A stretch of 64,000 nt of DNA from Phaffia rhodozyma (Eukaryota; Basidiomycota; Tremellomycetes; Cystofilobasidiales; Mrakiaceae), in contig JACGZH010000007.1 of NCBI GenBank assembly GCA_014706385.1, positions 875,501 to 939,500 on the forward strand, read 5' to 3'. Positions 13,724-25,774 of this stretch are shown in pieces. Within the stretch, counting starts at the first letter, position 1. The number at the start of each line of letters is the position of its first letter. A program made the translations under genes and the position numbers. The notes beneath the pieces were generated by a model. That model did not search any database, had not been told where the DNA came from, and saw only the letters and a list, made by a program, of their open reading frames with translations.

Positions 13724-16218
13724 ATGGATCTTGTATCTCGTAAGAATGTATTTCATATCTCTGTCAAGTTCATAATCTGATCAATCTCTGTTCATGTTCT
13801 CTCCGTCCGTGTAGGTATCTTTCACGAGACCCAAGAGCCTGGCTCTAACATGTGTGGCCGTTAGTCCTTTCTCGTTTTCTGACCTCTGTTCTGATATCAA
13901 CTTTCCGACAAGTCTTTCATGCATGTCGGAGGCACAAACCTATGCTGATGTTTCTCTACAGAGCATGCTCTCAACAACCTTCTACAGTCCCATTATTTTG
14001 AACCCACCGATCTTGCCTCAATCGCTCTTCAGTTGGACAGTGACGAAAACGAACGTTTGAGTCAAGCACGCTCTGAATCAGTCAACATGGATGACACTGG
14101 TGCGTGGAATGCGAGGGTCCCATGCGTCAGAACAGTTATTAAGCAAGAATGCTGATCGTGTCGTCGACGTGTCTTGCGCGATTCCATGCTGTTATAGGCT
14201 TCTTCAGTGTCCAAGTTCTAGATCGAGGACTTGAGGTTTGGGAGCTCAGTCTCGACCGTTGGCGTAGTGAAGAATTACGGCCACATTGGGATCGTCCAGA
14301 GTAAGCATTGGTGTCTGTTCAGCTTCGAGTTGGTCGCTCAGCTACTTATCTAAAGCTATGTCTTCCCAGAGATCAACAGGCATTCATCCTAAACCTAGAC
14401 TCTCACTGGTTTACCTTGCGCCGGTTTGGAGGCAGAAAGGATAGGTGGTACAACTTGAATTCATTCTTTTCTCAACCCGCTTGTATGTGTCTTCCTGTAA
14501 CTCTCACATGCGAGATAGCGAGTGAAGATAGTTGACTGAATCTGCTTCTGTCTAATCAGGGGTGTCGCCTACCTATCTTACAATGGTTCTAAACCAAGCC
14601 GAGTCTGAAGGTATGACTCAGTACACTTTACAATTTCTAAGCATATCATCTAACCAGTTCTTCCCCGAGTATGGACAGGCTACTCTGTTTTTGTCGTCCG
14701 ACCTCGTTCTTCTGCGTCCTCTTCTTCGTCATCTTCTATTCAGAGCGAGTTTTTGGAAAGCTCAGCAGCCGATAGATTTGCAGTCTCTCTTCCGATAGCC
14801 ACAAGTGCTACATCTGGCTCAGACAGGTCGACTCACTCGAGAATTTCAAAGACCAGCGTAGGTGGAGAGGTCGACTGGGGAGCGTATGGCAACTTCGACG
14901 GTCAGTTGTTTCCTGTTTTCATAACTGAACATCGAGTTCTGCCAATGCTTAACTCGAGGTTGTTTCATTTTGTTCTTGCCAATTGACAGACGAAGCATCA
15001 GAACTCGAAGCAGCCCTTGCTGCCTCGCTCGCCAACGTCGAGCCTGAAAATACTACTCCATCTGCTCCTGGACCCATTGTTAGGCCACCCATAGTAGGAT
15101 CTGAATTAGTGGATCCGGCCGACCCTGTTCAAATTTCTCTCGAACGTGCCCGTGCTACCATGGCTGCTTTCGAGCGTGACCAAGCAGCCGCTTTCCAAGA
15201 CACCCACATCCCCTCTTCATCCTTTCCACCGTCCTCCTTCTCGTTCATCCCTCCAAATACGACTAATCATGTTAGTGAAATGCTCAACATCACAACACCT
15301 ATCGCACCGAGAAGAGGATCACGAGAAATAGAGTCAGAGACAGAAGGTACATCCAGAGGAAATAGAAGGAGAAGACAAGCCGACCCGTCATCTCTCGAAA
15401 CACCATTCGGACGCGCGCTTTCTTCGACTTCTCCTCTTCCCAACTTGGTCGGAGTCAATATGAATATAAACGACGACGATGACGATGATGACGAGATTCG
15501 CGAGATTGGATCTTCTACGTTCAGACGATCCAGTGGAAGTGGAAGTGGAAGTGGACGGACCAGTGCAAAGACAAGGAATCGTCCGAGGCATGATGAAGAT
15601 GAGGAAATGATGAGACTTGCGATCGAAGTCTCAATCAGAGAACAAGAGGAACGAGATCGTTCAGCTGCCCGAGCAAATAGAGGAGCTCGAAATGCGATGG
15701 ACGTTGAAGACGACGACGACGATGCGGATGAGAATGAGGTAGGACTAGTAGGAAATGAGGATGAGGATGAAGAAATCGAAGAAGACGACCACGCCGATAT
15801 CTTTTCCGACCCTCCCACTACTTTCTCAACATCCACGTTCACGTCCACACCATCACCATTCGGGGGACCCACAAATGACCAGAGAGACAGAGATTATGAT
15901 GATGAGGACGAACAGCTCCAGGCTGCGTTGAAAGCTTCGATGGAAGGTTTACCTCAGGATTTCGTCTTACCCGTCCCCCCTCTCGTTGCCCAACAGCAGT
16001 TCCCGTCACGACCGCAACCGCAGGAGGAACAGCTCAGCCAACCCAATAAACCTACCGATCGCATCGACGACGACAACGATGATGATGACGACAACGACGA
16101 CGACGACGAGGATTTTGATGATGGTGAAGGTGGAGGAGGAACCAAACAACCATCACCCGAACCAGAATTGACACCCGCCCAACTTCGAGCTCTTCGATTA
16201 GCTAGGTTTGGAGGTTGA
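13724..16218 (+). CDS. Ataxin-3 homologue (Josephin-domain deubiquitinase with UIMs)
   Basis: This is a cysteine protease that trims ubiquitin chains in protein quality control. The start is ATG 13724 (MDLVS), with very short first exons. After splicing, the catalytic Cys lies in NMCGQHALNNLLQ and is preceded by FHETQEPGS, which carries the oxyanion Gln. The catalytic His is in DSHWFTLRRFGG (about 14408) and the Asn in WYNLNSFFSQ (about 14450). All four key residues of the ataxin-3 family are therefore present. Three ubiquitin-interacting motifs follow: ELEAALAASLAN (about 15005), EMMRLAIEVSIREQEE (about 15605) and EQLQAALKASMEG (about 15910). They are separated by Ser-rich and long Asp/Glu-rich stretches. 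The tail ends LTPAQLRALRLARFGG. There is no polyglutamine tract; acidic low-complexity repeats (GAC/GAT) sit where animal proteins carry one. Confidence 0.93.
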
Positions 16219-16991
16219 TTCTCCATTCTATCCCTCTCTTCTTCTCTGTTCAAGTTTTTGGTTACGCCGTGATGTGATGTCTATTATAACACTAGGCGCG
16301 TGCCTGGGCTTCTGAGGAAAGAGCGAGAGGCAAGACGGAGCAGGTAAGAAGAAAGAGATCATTGTCATTTGCCTGCAAACTAACAATCAGATGAACCGGG
16401 TTCAAAACTCAAAGGTATTATTTACAGTGAAAAGAAAAGAAGACGAAGTTTAGATTCTCAAAGGTTGCAGAAAGAGGGGGATAAATAGAGGACGCTTGCA
16501 GTCGTAAGAAGGTTATTTCGTCGACTAAGGAAAAAGGTGACCGGGTGATCAAGAGAGCAGGAAGAAACAGAAGAAACTAATTGACAAATGGTTAGGGGCA
16601 AAAGCAGATATCTCGTCCGTTGGGGCACAAAGAGAGTAAAGGAGGGAACAAGGACGAAAGGGAGGAAAAGGAATTTTTTGACCGAAGAAGAGACAGACGA
16701 GAGGGAAATATATAGAAAGGAAGAAAAGATGTTGATATAGAATGAAAACATGGCTAGTGGAACAAGCATGACAATCGAGACCCTGGAGAGATGAACGAGA
16801 AGACCAGAAACAAATCCGCACGTGTGCACCATTGAAACGTTGACTGGGAAGAGAGAAGAGACAGTGGAAATAGTAAAAAGTAAAAATAAAACCCGGAATG
16901 AGGAAGGACCAGAGTTGAAAAGATAAATGTTGGCGGTCAGATGAATCAGATTATGTCTTCCCACGGGACATGAGCTGACGTTCGGTTAAAG
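16219..16991. other. Convergent, purine-rich intergenic gap
   Basis: 773 bases lie between the ends of the ataxin-3 and GT69 genes. From about 16310 to 16900 the plus strand is very rich in A and G with few pyrimidines. Open frames on the minus strand here are low-complexity products of that bias, with no recognisable domain. Confidence 0.5.
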
Positions 16992-19168
16992 TCATGAAGA
17001 ATTGATGAGTTCATCGATGAGCCCTGTTAGAGGAATAAGAAAGAAGGACAAAGTTAATACGCATGGAAAAATATCGTTTGGAGTTTGAGCAAAACATACC
17101 TCTTGGTAAAGGGGCCAGATCTGAATGCACGATAAAAGACAAGTACAGAGAATGATAAGGATGAGAACGCCGTTGATCGAGTACAAACGTCAGTAACAAG
17201 ACGGAAATAGGACACGACAAACCTCTAATCTGTCTCCGACATGATAAGGAAAGCAGACGACTCTTTCTGGGTTCTTGACCATACTCCAATCAATCTTTTC
17301 CTCTAGCGGCATTGCCGTACTAGGCGCGTGTCTAAACCGCCTATCCTTCAAATCCTTGTCCATCCCCGGTACCCCACCTCTTCGGACTCTATTCTCGATC
17401 CATTCGCTCTTGTACCCTTCTTCTTCGTAAGTAACTGCGACCCTGGGGACGAGCACCCATTTGGTCTCCCCTACACCCCAAAAATCTCTGGCGATGAGCT
17501 TGCACTCGGAAGCGGCACATTCGCCATCGGCTGTGTGCCCATTTCGGAACTTGAAAGAGTGTCCACCTTGTGCAGGTGGTAGGAAGGGGCGAGCGGAGAG
17601 AGCAATGATGCCGTTCCAGCAAGAGTAGACGGGGAGCGGGATAGCGGCACGCCATCGGATGAGATATGTTGGATCAGAATCCCAGTGGAAGAGTTCACGA
17701 ACGCCATCCCGGAGTTCGCCAAACATATCTACCCGAGGCCGGAGAGGAAAGCCTTCCATTGACCGAGTAACCCAATCTGTATGGTCCAAGGTTAGTCGAC
17801 AAGACACAGATAGATAAAAGTATACAAAAAGAGTGTGGCGATGGACTTACTATCATAAAACCTATAGTTCTTGCTTAACCAACCTCTCAACCACCTCCAC
17901 ATACTTCCTTCTGGAGCTTCTCTCCAGTCTAGTCCGCAGGTTGCACTTGCGCCTTGGAAACGCCGCTGGTGCAACAATTCGAGTAGATCGGCTGGGCAGA
18001 GGATGATATCATTGATGAACAAGACGTCCGAGGGCAAGATCGGATGTCTGGTGAGGTTTGTCTCTTTGTGTGCTTGGAACAAGGGCGGGTTGGAGGGCGA
18101 GTAATTGAACACGGGCTCGAGAGCAACGTTTCTGTATTCAGCAAGTTGAGCGATCCGGTCGACGTTATTCCAGTCGGTGACGTGCGAATCGGAGCGAATC
18201 GTATGAGCAACGCCTGTTTACGTTTAGCAACAATTGATATTGAGAAGTTAGTCGAGCTTCAATTCATGCATTAAGAAGGAAAATAAAAAGATAAGAGGAA
18301 AGAAAAAAAAGAAAACTCAAGCTGAGACGAACCTAGCGCAGAGAGAGCTCTTGCAAAATGAGCGAGCAACGTTGGTGTACCATCCCAAGAGCCGTTCTCA
18401 AATATGGCCACGTGAACATTTGACGGACCAAGAAGTCCGGCAACGGTAAGGAGGGTACTGAACAGATGAGGGATTACCGCTTTCGAGTTGAAAAGATTCA
18501 GAGCAATAAAGTAACCCTGGGGTTGATGGATGTAGGGCGAGGTAGGATTGGTTGCTGTTTCAGGAAACAAGTGGGAATAACGTTGTTCAAGATAACCTGA
18601 TTCGTCTGATCGTAGCGATCTGATGGCCGGGCATCCAACAGTGAGATCCTGTCAGTTTAGAGAGGGGAAGAAATATAAGTACAGGGTGTTATCCAAGAAG
18701 GGAAACAAGTTAGAAATAGAAAGATAGCAAGAAAGGAGTCAGTTCATTATGTCCATATCGTCACAGTCTTGGCTTTGAGAGCGGATGGAGTAATGGACGT
18801 ACCGGAAGACCGATCTCGATGTATCGTCTAGATAGCTCCTTCTTGACGTTCCAAAGAATGGTGTCCGGACTATTCATCTGGGAAGTTACCCAGCTCGGGA
18901 ACACCGGTACACTACTCTCAACCTCTTTACCTTTGCCTTTGAAGGGCTCGATGAATACCGGCGGGTTGGTCTCGTATGTCCTGAACGCATTAGACACCAG
19001 GGCGAGTTTATAGAAGACCCACGTGATGACGATGACTGGGACACAGAGACTCAGGATAAGAAGAACCCGAGGTATGGAAGCTAACGAGTGATGCTTCTTC
19101 CGACCAAAGATTGGAAAGCTAGGAAGAGCAGAGTGTGGTAAGAGTTGATACCGATTCGGAGGTGACAT
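16992..19168 (-). CDS. GT69 alpha-1,3-mannosyltransferase (Cmt1/Cap59 family)
   Basis: A Golgi glycosyltransferase of the cryptococcal mannosyltransferase family (CAP59_mtransfer), which acts in capsule or cell-wall glycan synthesis in Cryptococcus. The start is minus-strand ATG 19166-19168. A type II signal anchor (PRVLLILSLCVPVIVITWVF) at about residues 33-52 gives a short cytosolic N-terminus. Exon 2 (about 18650-18350) has YFIALNLFNSKAVIPHLF and VHVAIFENGSWDGTP. Exon 3 carries LFINDIILCPADLLELL, the likely acidic metal-binding region, and SATCGLDWRE. Exon 4 carries YSCWNGIIALSARPF, FRNGHTADGECAASECKLIA and VPRVAVTYEEEGYK. Two tiny final exons (IWPLYQE, then GLIDELINSS) close the gene. These motifs are typical of the family. 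The exact acceptor and linkage cannot be read from sequence. Confidence 0.87.
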
Positions 19169-19881
19169 CGTTTGTGTACCAAGTCGGGTGGAACGGAGAG
19201 TGAGACTTCGAGTAAACAGAGGACCACCCAGTGACTATTTAGAGGATAAGGAGGTTGGCGGTGAGGGGAAGGAATGAACAGCAAGGACAAAGAGAAAGAT
19301 CAAGAATGAAAAGAACGACGGAGAAACCGAAAGAGGCTGTGAATGAACGAGGCGAGTTGAATGGTCGATGTGAGAGAAAGAAGAGGATCAAGGAACGAAA
19401 TGGTTATGCTGCCTTTGTATCTGATTCGACAGTTGCTGCCTGTGATGTGTACTCTCATGTCATTCATGTCACTCATGTCACTCATGTCATCTTTGACAAA
19501 TCTCATCTATCTCATCTCGTTCACAAGATCTTCCAGCTGGTCCTTGATATCAAGCGCAACATTGTCGCTGTATGCTGTTTATGGATGTTTATGCTGGGGT
19601 ATCTATTGCTCCCTCTCTGCACCTAGGCGAACTTCGCTTCAGCCGAGGAGATACGTAGGCGTCATATACATATATATATGATTCGAGACTTCATTCATTT
19701 AGTCTTATGTAGCTTCTACCTAACCAGCTCGTCGACTCTTCATTCGACTCCATCAGAAACATTTCGACTCTTTTTTCCTTCTTCTCATTCGGTTCCACTC
19801 TCTGCTTCTTTTGAAACAACTCTTATCCATCACTCTCTCTAACTCTCTTTCTTCTACTAGGTCCTATTCCCTCATTGGTGC
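19169..19881. promoter_or_regulatory. Divergent promoter region (GT69 / eIF5-mimic)
   Basis: A 713-base gap between two diverging starts. The GT69 side (19260-19400) is purine-rich. A four-copy 9-base repeat lies at 19454-19489, and the last 150 bases before the plus-strand ATG are pyrimidine-rich. An alternating TA run (atatatatat) occurs near 19670. No coding signal is convincing. Confidence 0.45.
19454..19489 (+). repeat. 9-base tandem repeat, four copies
   Basis: Four head-to-tail copies of CTCATGTCA; the second begins with T instead of C. The repeat lies in the shared promoter gap. Nothing in the sequence assigns it a function. Confidence 0.85.
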
Positions 19882-22199
19882 ATGGTCAGTCTTTTCATAT
19901 TTCTTGCTTTGTTTCCCTTGCGTTGGACTCTCTTTCGTGTCTGTTTTAAGATGGATCACAGACGAGCACTCTCACTAACTCGTTGACTATCGACCAATCC
20001 ATGTACAAACCATTTGCTTTGCTGCAATGGCATCTGAATATCGCTTTGTTCTTACATCCGGTAGTCTACTACTCCTACCACCTCAACACCCGCTACTGGC
20101 AACAACAAGGTACGTCAGTTTCTCAACTTTTACCCTTTGGCCCTGCGTCCCGATCGTCTCATTCATTTTTTTCTCCTCATACCTCGTTCTATCCACTTGG
20201 TCCATCATCATCACCACCCGAACCATATCTTACAGCCCTCCCTTACTGGAGTCCGTATCAAGCAACGTAAACGTGTTACCGCTGCGAACGCAAAGTTTGA
20301 ACCCGAGAGTGAGTTTCTGTGTTTGATGTTTCCATGCAACTTTTGCATACCGAGTTACAAACAAAACAAGGAAAACAGTCGAAGACTAGTCATCACAACT
20401 ACCAAACTTTACTAATCTGTTTGACTTTTCCATCTCTCACCACAGTCTTCCGAGATGCTCTTTTAACTCTTCTCCACCCGATTCCTCCGACGGACTACGA
20501 CACCTTGGCCACAAAGCTGATCACCGCTGGGTCGACGCTCGAGTACCTGAAGTATGCCGATCAGTTGTTCGAAATCGTCCTTGTCGGTGGTCTTCTCCAA
20601 CCCGGAGGAAGCTACGTCGACAAGGAGCTCGAGAAGCGATCAACGTTCTCGGTAATGGCTCAGCAAGATGAGTCCGAGCCTGAACAGGGGGCCGCTCAGC
20701 ATGATTCAAAGGCTCTCTTGGAGGAGATCAAGCTCAAAATTGAGGTCCTCCGAAAGGTCATCATGCGATACAAATACCTTCAGAAGCCCCTCGAGAAGAA
20801 TGTTTTGCCCGCCTTAGTCCAATAGTCAGCATCTCAGTTTTCATCTGGCCTTTTTCTTCTTGATTCTTCATCTGACGATTGTCTTGTAAATTCTGCACGC
20901 ACAACAGCATCACAAAGTGGTCTTTGCTCGAGAGGGAGCAATTGGCTGATGCCGCCGCTCTACTTATTGCTCAGGGCATGGCCTCGTCCGAGTGCCTTCA
21001 AAATCTGACCAAGGATCACCTCGTCAAAGATTGTGAGTAAAAGATTATGACCTTGCAGTTCTGTAGAAGACGTACTCAATCTTGTCCGAAATCTCTTTTA
21101 TCAGCGGTGTCGATTTCTTTCTTGACTTCGTTCATCAGGGCCTATTTGAGCGCTCAGTCATCCGACCATTTGCTTCGGTTGCTCAAGACCACGTTCAAGG
21201 ACTTGGCCGATGTATTCCCCGTCAACCAGCGTTCGAGGGCCCACGTTGAGGCTCATTTCAAGGCTGAAGGGTTACCTCAGGTGGCCGAATGGTACTCGAA
21301 GCGACAGACTGCGCTTGTCAAGGAGGAGATGGGCCGATGGATTGTCCGAAACTGTGAAGAGGAAGAGGAGTTCGGAGAAGAATGGAAGGAGAACGTGAGT
21401 TGATTCTGCTCTTCGTCAAGTTAGCCCAATTGAAAGCGTCATTCTGATCGTTTACTTTCTATGCTCATAATAAAAAATACACACATCTATTTAGGTTGTT
21501 GGTTACTTGACGTCTCAGCAGGCTGAGCATTCGATTTCGTCCTCGGACATCTTGACGATCGGTTGGAACAACTTCATGTCTACGTTCGAGTGGTCTGGTT
21601 CCAAAGACCAAGTCCTCCGGGTCAAGGTTTGTCTTTTCTTTCTTCTCTCGTCTCTCACTTCCATGTCAGGAAAGGCGGTTTGAGTGACATCCCGTTCTTT
21701 TCCACAGCTCTTCTTACCGGCGCTCAAAAACTTCTGCAAGAAGCCAATGGAGCAGGTCAACTTTTTGCAGACCCTCCAGGTATTCTGTTATGACGAGCAG
21801 AAGGCGATGAAGGCCTTCCCTTCTCTTGTCCGGGTTCGTTTTTGACTGTATTTGAATTATGTCCGGCAAGATTGGCTAGACGATGCTAACAAGGGGGTTT
21901 CGATTCTTTCCTATAAACATATCCGTCAACTTCGGACATCTTCACAACCATATCTTATATCCTGCACAGCTTGCATGGGACGCAGAGTTGGTAACTGATA
22001 ACGCGGTGATCTACTGGTTCGATAAGGGTGCTAAGCCACAGGGCAAGGAATTCTTCCTTAAGAGTGTCCAGCCCTTGTATGACGTGAGTTTCTCTCAGTT
22101 TCTCTCTGTCTTTCGAAGCTGACATGTCACTGACTGAATAATTCATTCATACGAGAACAGCACATCACCGAGGAGGATGATGAAGATGACGAAGAGTAG
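19882..22199 (+). CDS. eIF5-mimic protein (BZW1/2 family, W2 domain)
   Basis: This family competes with eIF5 for eIF2/eIF3 and tunes start-codon choice (family knowledge). The best model begins with an exon consisting only of ATG (19882-19884), directly followed by the donor GTCAGT. It joins exon 2 at 20065-20109 (STTPTTSTPATGNNK), then exon 3 from 20236 (PSLTGVRIKQRKR), matching the family's PTLTGQRFKTRKR start. Exon 4 holds IFRDALLTLLHPIP, YADQLFEIVLVGGLLQPGG and MRYKYLQKPLEKN. Later exons hold LFPVNQRSRAHVEAHFK-like sequence and the W2 domain (ILTIGWNNFMSTFEWSG, VFCYDEQKAMKAFPSLV, AVIYWFDKGAKPQGKEFFLK). The protein ends in the acidic HITEEDDEDDEE typical of W2 proteins. Identity is firm; the start-only exon is a model that needs cDNA. 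Confidence 0.9.
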
Positions 22200-23047
22200 A
22201 TGTATCTGGGAAGACAGAAGAGCAACTGTGTCTGCAAAGGATCGAACCGATGCGAAGCGAACAAATGAACGAACGAACCAACAACAGAACGGACGAAGAG
22301 ACAGACACAAAAACAATCAAACATGTAGTTTAACTTCAAAAGGATGAGAAAGTAAATACCTTTTTCGCTTTTCTCCCTTGCTTTTTATGTTTCCATGATT
22401 CTTTCTTGGAGATCGATGATGGCTTGAGAGTTGAACGGTGATCAGTCAGCAACGAGGGACAGACATGTGGTCATACAATCACACACACAACCTCTGAGAG
22501 AACTCGTCAAGCAATGGCGAAAGAACCAGAAAGAGAGATAAGATGAGAGAAGACGTTGAGCCTCGCAAGTTGAAGAAAGATAAGTCCGGGGCTCAACTAC
22601 ATTTGTCGTTCAGCCGATCCGCCCGACGGCTCCCCATGCTATGATTGTGAAGTACGCGGTGCGCCGGAAGCGATAATCAAAGTATTTCACTACTTTATTG
22701 ATTCCGTTCGTTCTTGGCCCTCTCGTTCGGTGATCGAACTTATCTTGGAACTCAGTCTCACCCTCCGAGCACGCTAACAGACCCATATTATCAAGAATCT
22801 GATCCTATCTTCTAATCAGTTTATCAACCTGCAGGATTGCTACAATCGAGGTTCGATCAAGATACTGATAGACGGACATCACTCTGCCTCTTCCGTTTCC
22901 TCGGCCTGAGATAGCTTCCCAATATATAAACGATGTATCAAGAAATTCATCCGTAATAGTCGTTCTCTCTAACACATCACAAGTCCTTTCTACCCAATTT
23001 CCTTATCTTTCTCTTCGATAATAGGAGAAGAAATCCCCATAATCAGA
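22200..23047. other. Intergenic region upstream of the permease
   Basis: An 848-base tandem gap between the eIF5-mimic stop and the permease start. The first part is the 3' flank of the eIF5-mimic gene; the rest holds the GATA-rich promoter listed separately. No gene is seen. Confidence 0.5.
22537..22930 (+). promoter_or_regulatory. GATA-factor site cluster and TATA box before the permease
   Basis: GATAAG occurs at 22537-22542 and 22579-22584, GATAA at 22672-22676, and the reverse form CTTATC at 22739-22744. A further CTTATC lies at 23002-23007. A TATATAAA box sits at 22923-22930, about 118 bases before the permease ATG. In fungi, GATA activators switch on permeases when preferred nitrogen is short, so nitrogen-regulated expression is likely. 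The sites are seen; the regulation is inferred. Confidence 0.5.
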
Positions 23048-25774
23048 ATGGATGAACTAAAATCTCAGAAGGACGTCGCCTTGGTGGACGTTCAGGAGGT
23101 CGAAGGTCTAGAAGGTGGATCGAACAGACAGATGAACCATACGAGAAGAGTGATGACGGCCAAACAGATCAGGTTTCTTGCCATTGGTGGAACAATTGGT
23201 ACATACGTCTTGTTCGTTCTCCTCTGTCCTTGCTTGCGTTTCCCGTTCTTTCCATGCGCATTCGTAGTGGCTCATAAATCATGCTGAATGAATTTGGTCC
23301 TTCAGCCTGGCAATTGGAGGAAGTCTCAGTAGGAGATCAGCCTCTGTCTGTTTGGTTCCAGAGACGATGCGCTCATTAATTTAATGTCCCTTTGTCTTGC
23401 TTCTCCGATCTACTCAGTCAAGGGAGGGCCATTGATGCTTCTCTTGGGATTCCTGGTATGGACGTCCGTCATTTTCTGGTCAGCGCCTTTCCTCTTCTTC
23501 CTATGTATGACTTCAGCAAATCAAAATCGATCAGCTGATTCTCTAACTTTTCTTCCCTTGCTACCAACGCAGCGTGAACGAAGGTCAAGCAGAGATGGTC
23601 TGTCAGCTGCCGGTCGAGTCGTCCTTCATTAGATTCGCTGGTCGGTATGTAGATGATGCGTTTGGTGGAGCGACCGGCTGGACCTACTTCCTGGCAATGA
23701 GCTCCCTGCTGTGTTTCGAGATCACTGCCCTCCATGCTGCCCTTGGTTATTGGTCCAGGGTAAGTGGCTTCTTCTTTCTTCTTGATTGAGTGGTCTCTAG
23801 CTCACCTCCTTCTATTCTCTTCTCCTTTTCTTATTTTGTCTATCTCCCTCTCTGTTCGGCCGTACAAAACAAAAGGAAATACATCCGGCAATTGTCCCGG
23901 CGCTCTGCATAGTTGCTTATTCCCTGCTTCATAAGTGGTCTTCAAAGTTCTTTGCAGAAACAGAGTTTTGGATCGTTCTCTGTACGTTCTCATCATCTTT
24001 TCTTTTTCAATCCAATGCCAAAGATACACAACCTTATAATGATCTCATTTGACCTCGGCATTCTCAGGCAAGATTATCCTCATTTTTGGACTGTTTATGT
24101 TTACCATCGTGACAATGTGTGGTGGAAATCCTCTCAAGGATGCCTACGGCTTCAGATACTGGAAGAACCCAAGCCCTATCTCAGATTACTACGGCAACAA
24201 CTCCACGGCTATCTTTCGAGGGTTCTGGACCTGTTTGCTGGGAGCATCTTTTACCATTGCCGGACCAGACCTTTTGTCTTTGGTGGTTAGTTCCACAAAC
24301 AGACCCCTTCTTATATTCCTTCTTCTTCCACTTGTACGCTGAGCCCAACTTCTGTTTTTCTCTCCTTTCTTCTTTTACTTCTATAGGCATCAGAATCTAT
24401 CAATCCTCGAAAAGTTCTTCCTAGTGCCTTCAAATCGGTTTATGTTCGATTAATTGTCTTGTAAGTTTTTTGATGTTTATTTTCTTGGTTCAATGCAGAC
24501 AGCGTACCGACCTGGGCTCCAAATCTTGCTGGTGATGATTGATTTATAGCTTCCTCGGGTCTGCGCTCGCCGTCGGTATTGTCGTGCCCTACAATGACAA
24601 AATCCTGAACGGTGCTATTGCGGAAAACTCTGCGGGAGGTTAGCTTATCGTCTTACCCATCTACTCTGTTAATCGTCGATGATTGCTTAGTCCTTCCTTC
24701 TAACCCGGGCGTTCCCATCTAGCCGGAAGATCTCCTTATATAGCTGCTATGACCAGGCTCCACATCAAATACCTGGGTTCCGTTGTGAACGCTGGTATTG
24801 ATCAGTACGCTTCGCACTGCTTTAAAAGTTGAATAGACGTATCTTACGAACTGTTGTCTTTCATATTCGGAATTTCTTAGTAACGAGCATTTTCTCTGCA
24901 GGCAGCGCATTTCTCTTCTGCGGATCTCGAACTCTTCAGTATGTCTTACTTTGTTGCTATTTTCATACAGAAACAAAGGAATGATAGCCTGACATTGTCC
25001 ATACAACCTTTGCAGCGGTCTCGCGCAAGCTGGTCACGCTCCCGCTCTATTCAAGCGCACTAACAGGAATGGAGTGCCTGTATACGCTTTGATCGCTACG
25101 CTTTGTTTTGCTGGCCTCAGTTTTCTTCAATGCTCCGATCGAGCCAATAAAGTCCTTGAGTGGTTGGTCGTCTGCTTTTTGTCCTCCTTTCGTGATAATT
25201 CGAGATCATCTAACCATCTTCCTCTACTGCACTCATGTTACATAACAGGTTTATCAATATCTCGACCGCCACCCAGATCGTTACCTGGATGAATATGAGC
25301 GCGACACACATCAGATGGTACAGAGCGATGGCCGTTCAGAAGATCGATAGATCAACATTACCCTACCGATCAATGTTTCAGCCATATGGTGCCTGGTATG
25401 CACTTGTTCTTGCCGCGATCGTCTTGATTTCCAACGGATACCCTGTCTTTTTGAAAGGAGGTTGGGATGTCCCCAGTTTGTCAGTCATGTCTCTTCTGTT
25501 TTCCCTTCTTCTTTCAGTTATTTCGCATCGGATCAACTAAATCACCCTATCTTTTCTTTCTAGCATCTTTTCCTACGCCGCTCCTATCCTGTTCGTGATT
25601 GTCTACGCTGTCATAAAACTTATCGGCCGACGGCCGCTCACCAAGCTAGAGGAAATTAATCTTGGAGAAGGTTTGGACGAAGTGGAAGAACATGAGGCTA
25701 CACTGTCTACCCTGGAGGTCGAGAACGAAAGCAAGGAAAAGATTGGAAAGAGAGTCTTTCGTTGGGTGTTCTAG
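23048..25774 (+). CDS. Amino-acid permease (YAT/APC family)
   Basis: A plasma-membrane proton-coupled amino-acid transporter. The start ATG 23048 gives a hydrophilic N-terminus (MDELKSQKDVALVDV) followed by HTRRVMTAKQIRFLAIGGTIG, the conserved entry to TM1. The next exons give LAIGGSLS and KGGPLMLLLGFLVWTSVIFW. The exon from 23573 has GQAEMVCQLPVESSFIRFAG and RYVDDAFGGATGWTYFLAMS, a hallmark of fungal amino-acid permeases. Later exons hold LFMFTIVTMCGGNPLKDAYG, RFINISTATQIVTWMNMS and FQPYGAWYALVLAAIVLISN. The C-terminus is acidic (LEEINLGEGLDEVEEHEA). Around 15 small exons are needed; the stretch 23200-23310 probably hides a mini-exon I could not place. Substrate specificity cannot be read. 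Confidence 0.9.

Noticed and set aside
16458..16964. Minus-strand 168-residue hydrophobic open frame
   Set aside because: Its Leu/Phe/Ser richness follows from the purine-rich plus strand; it is not a credible membrane protein.
19454..19489. CRISPR-like array
   Set aside because: Units are 9 bases with no spacers; a simple tandem repeat in a eukaryotic promoter.
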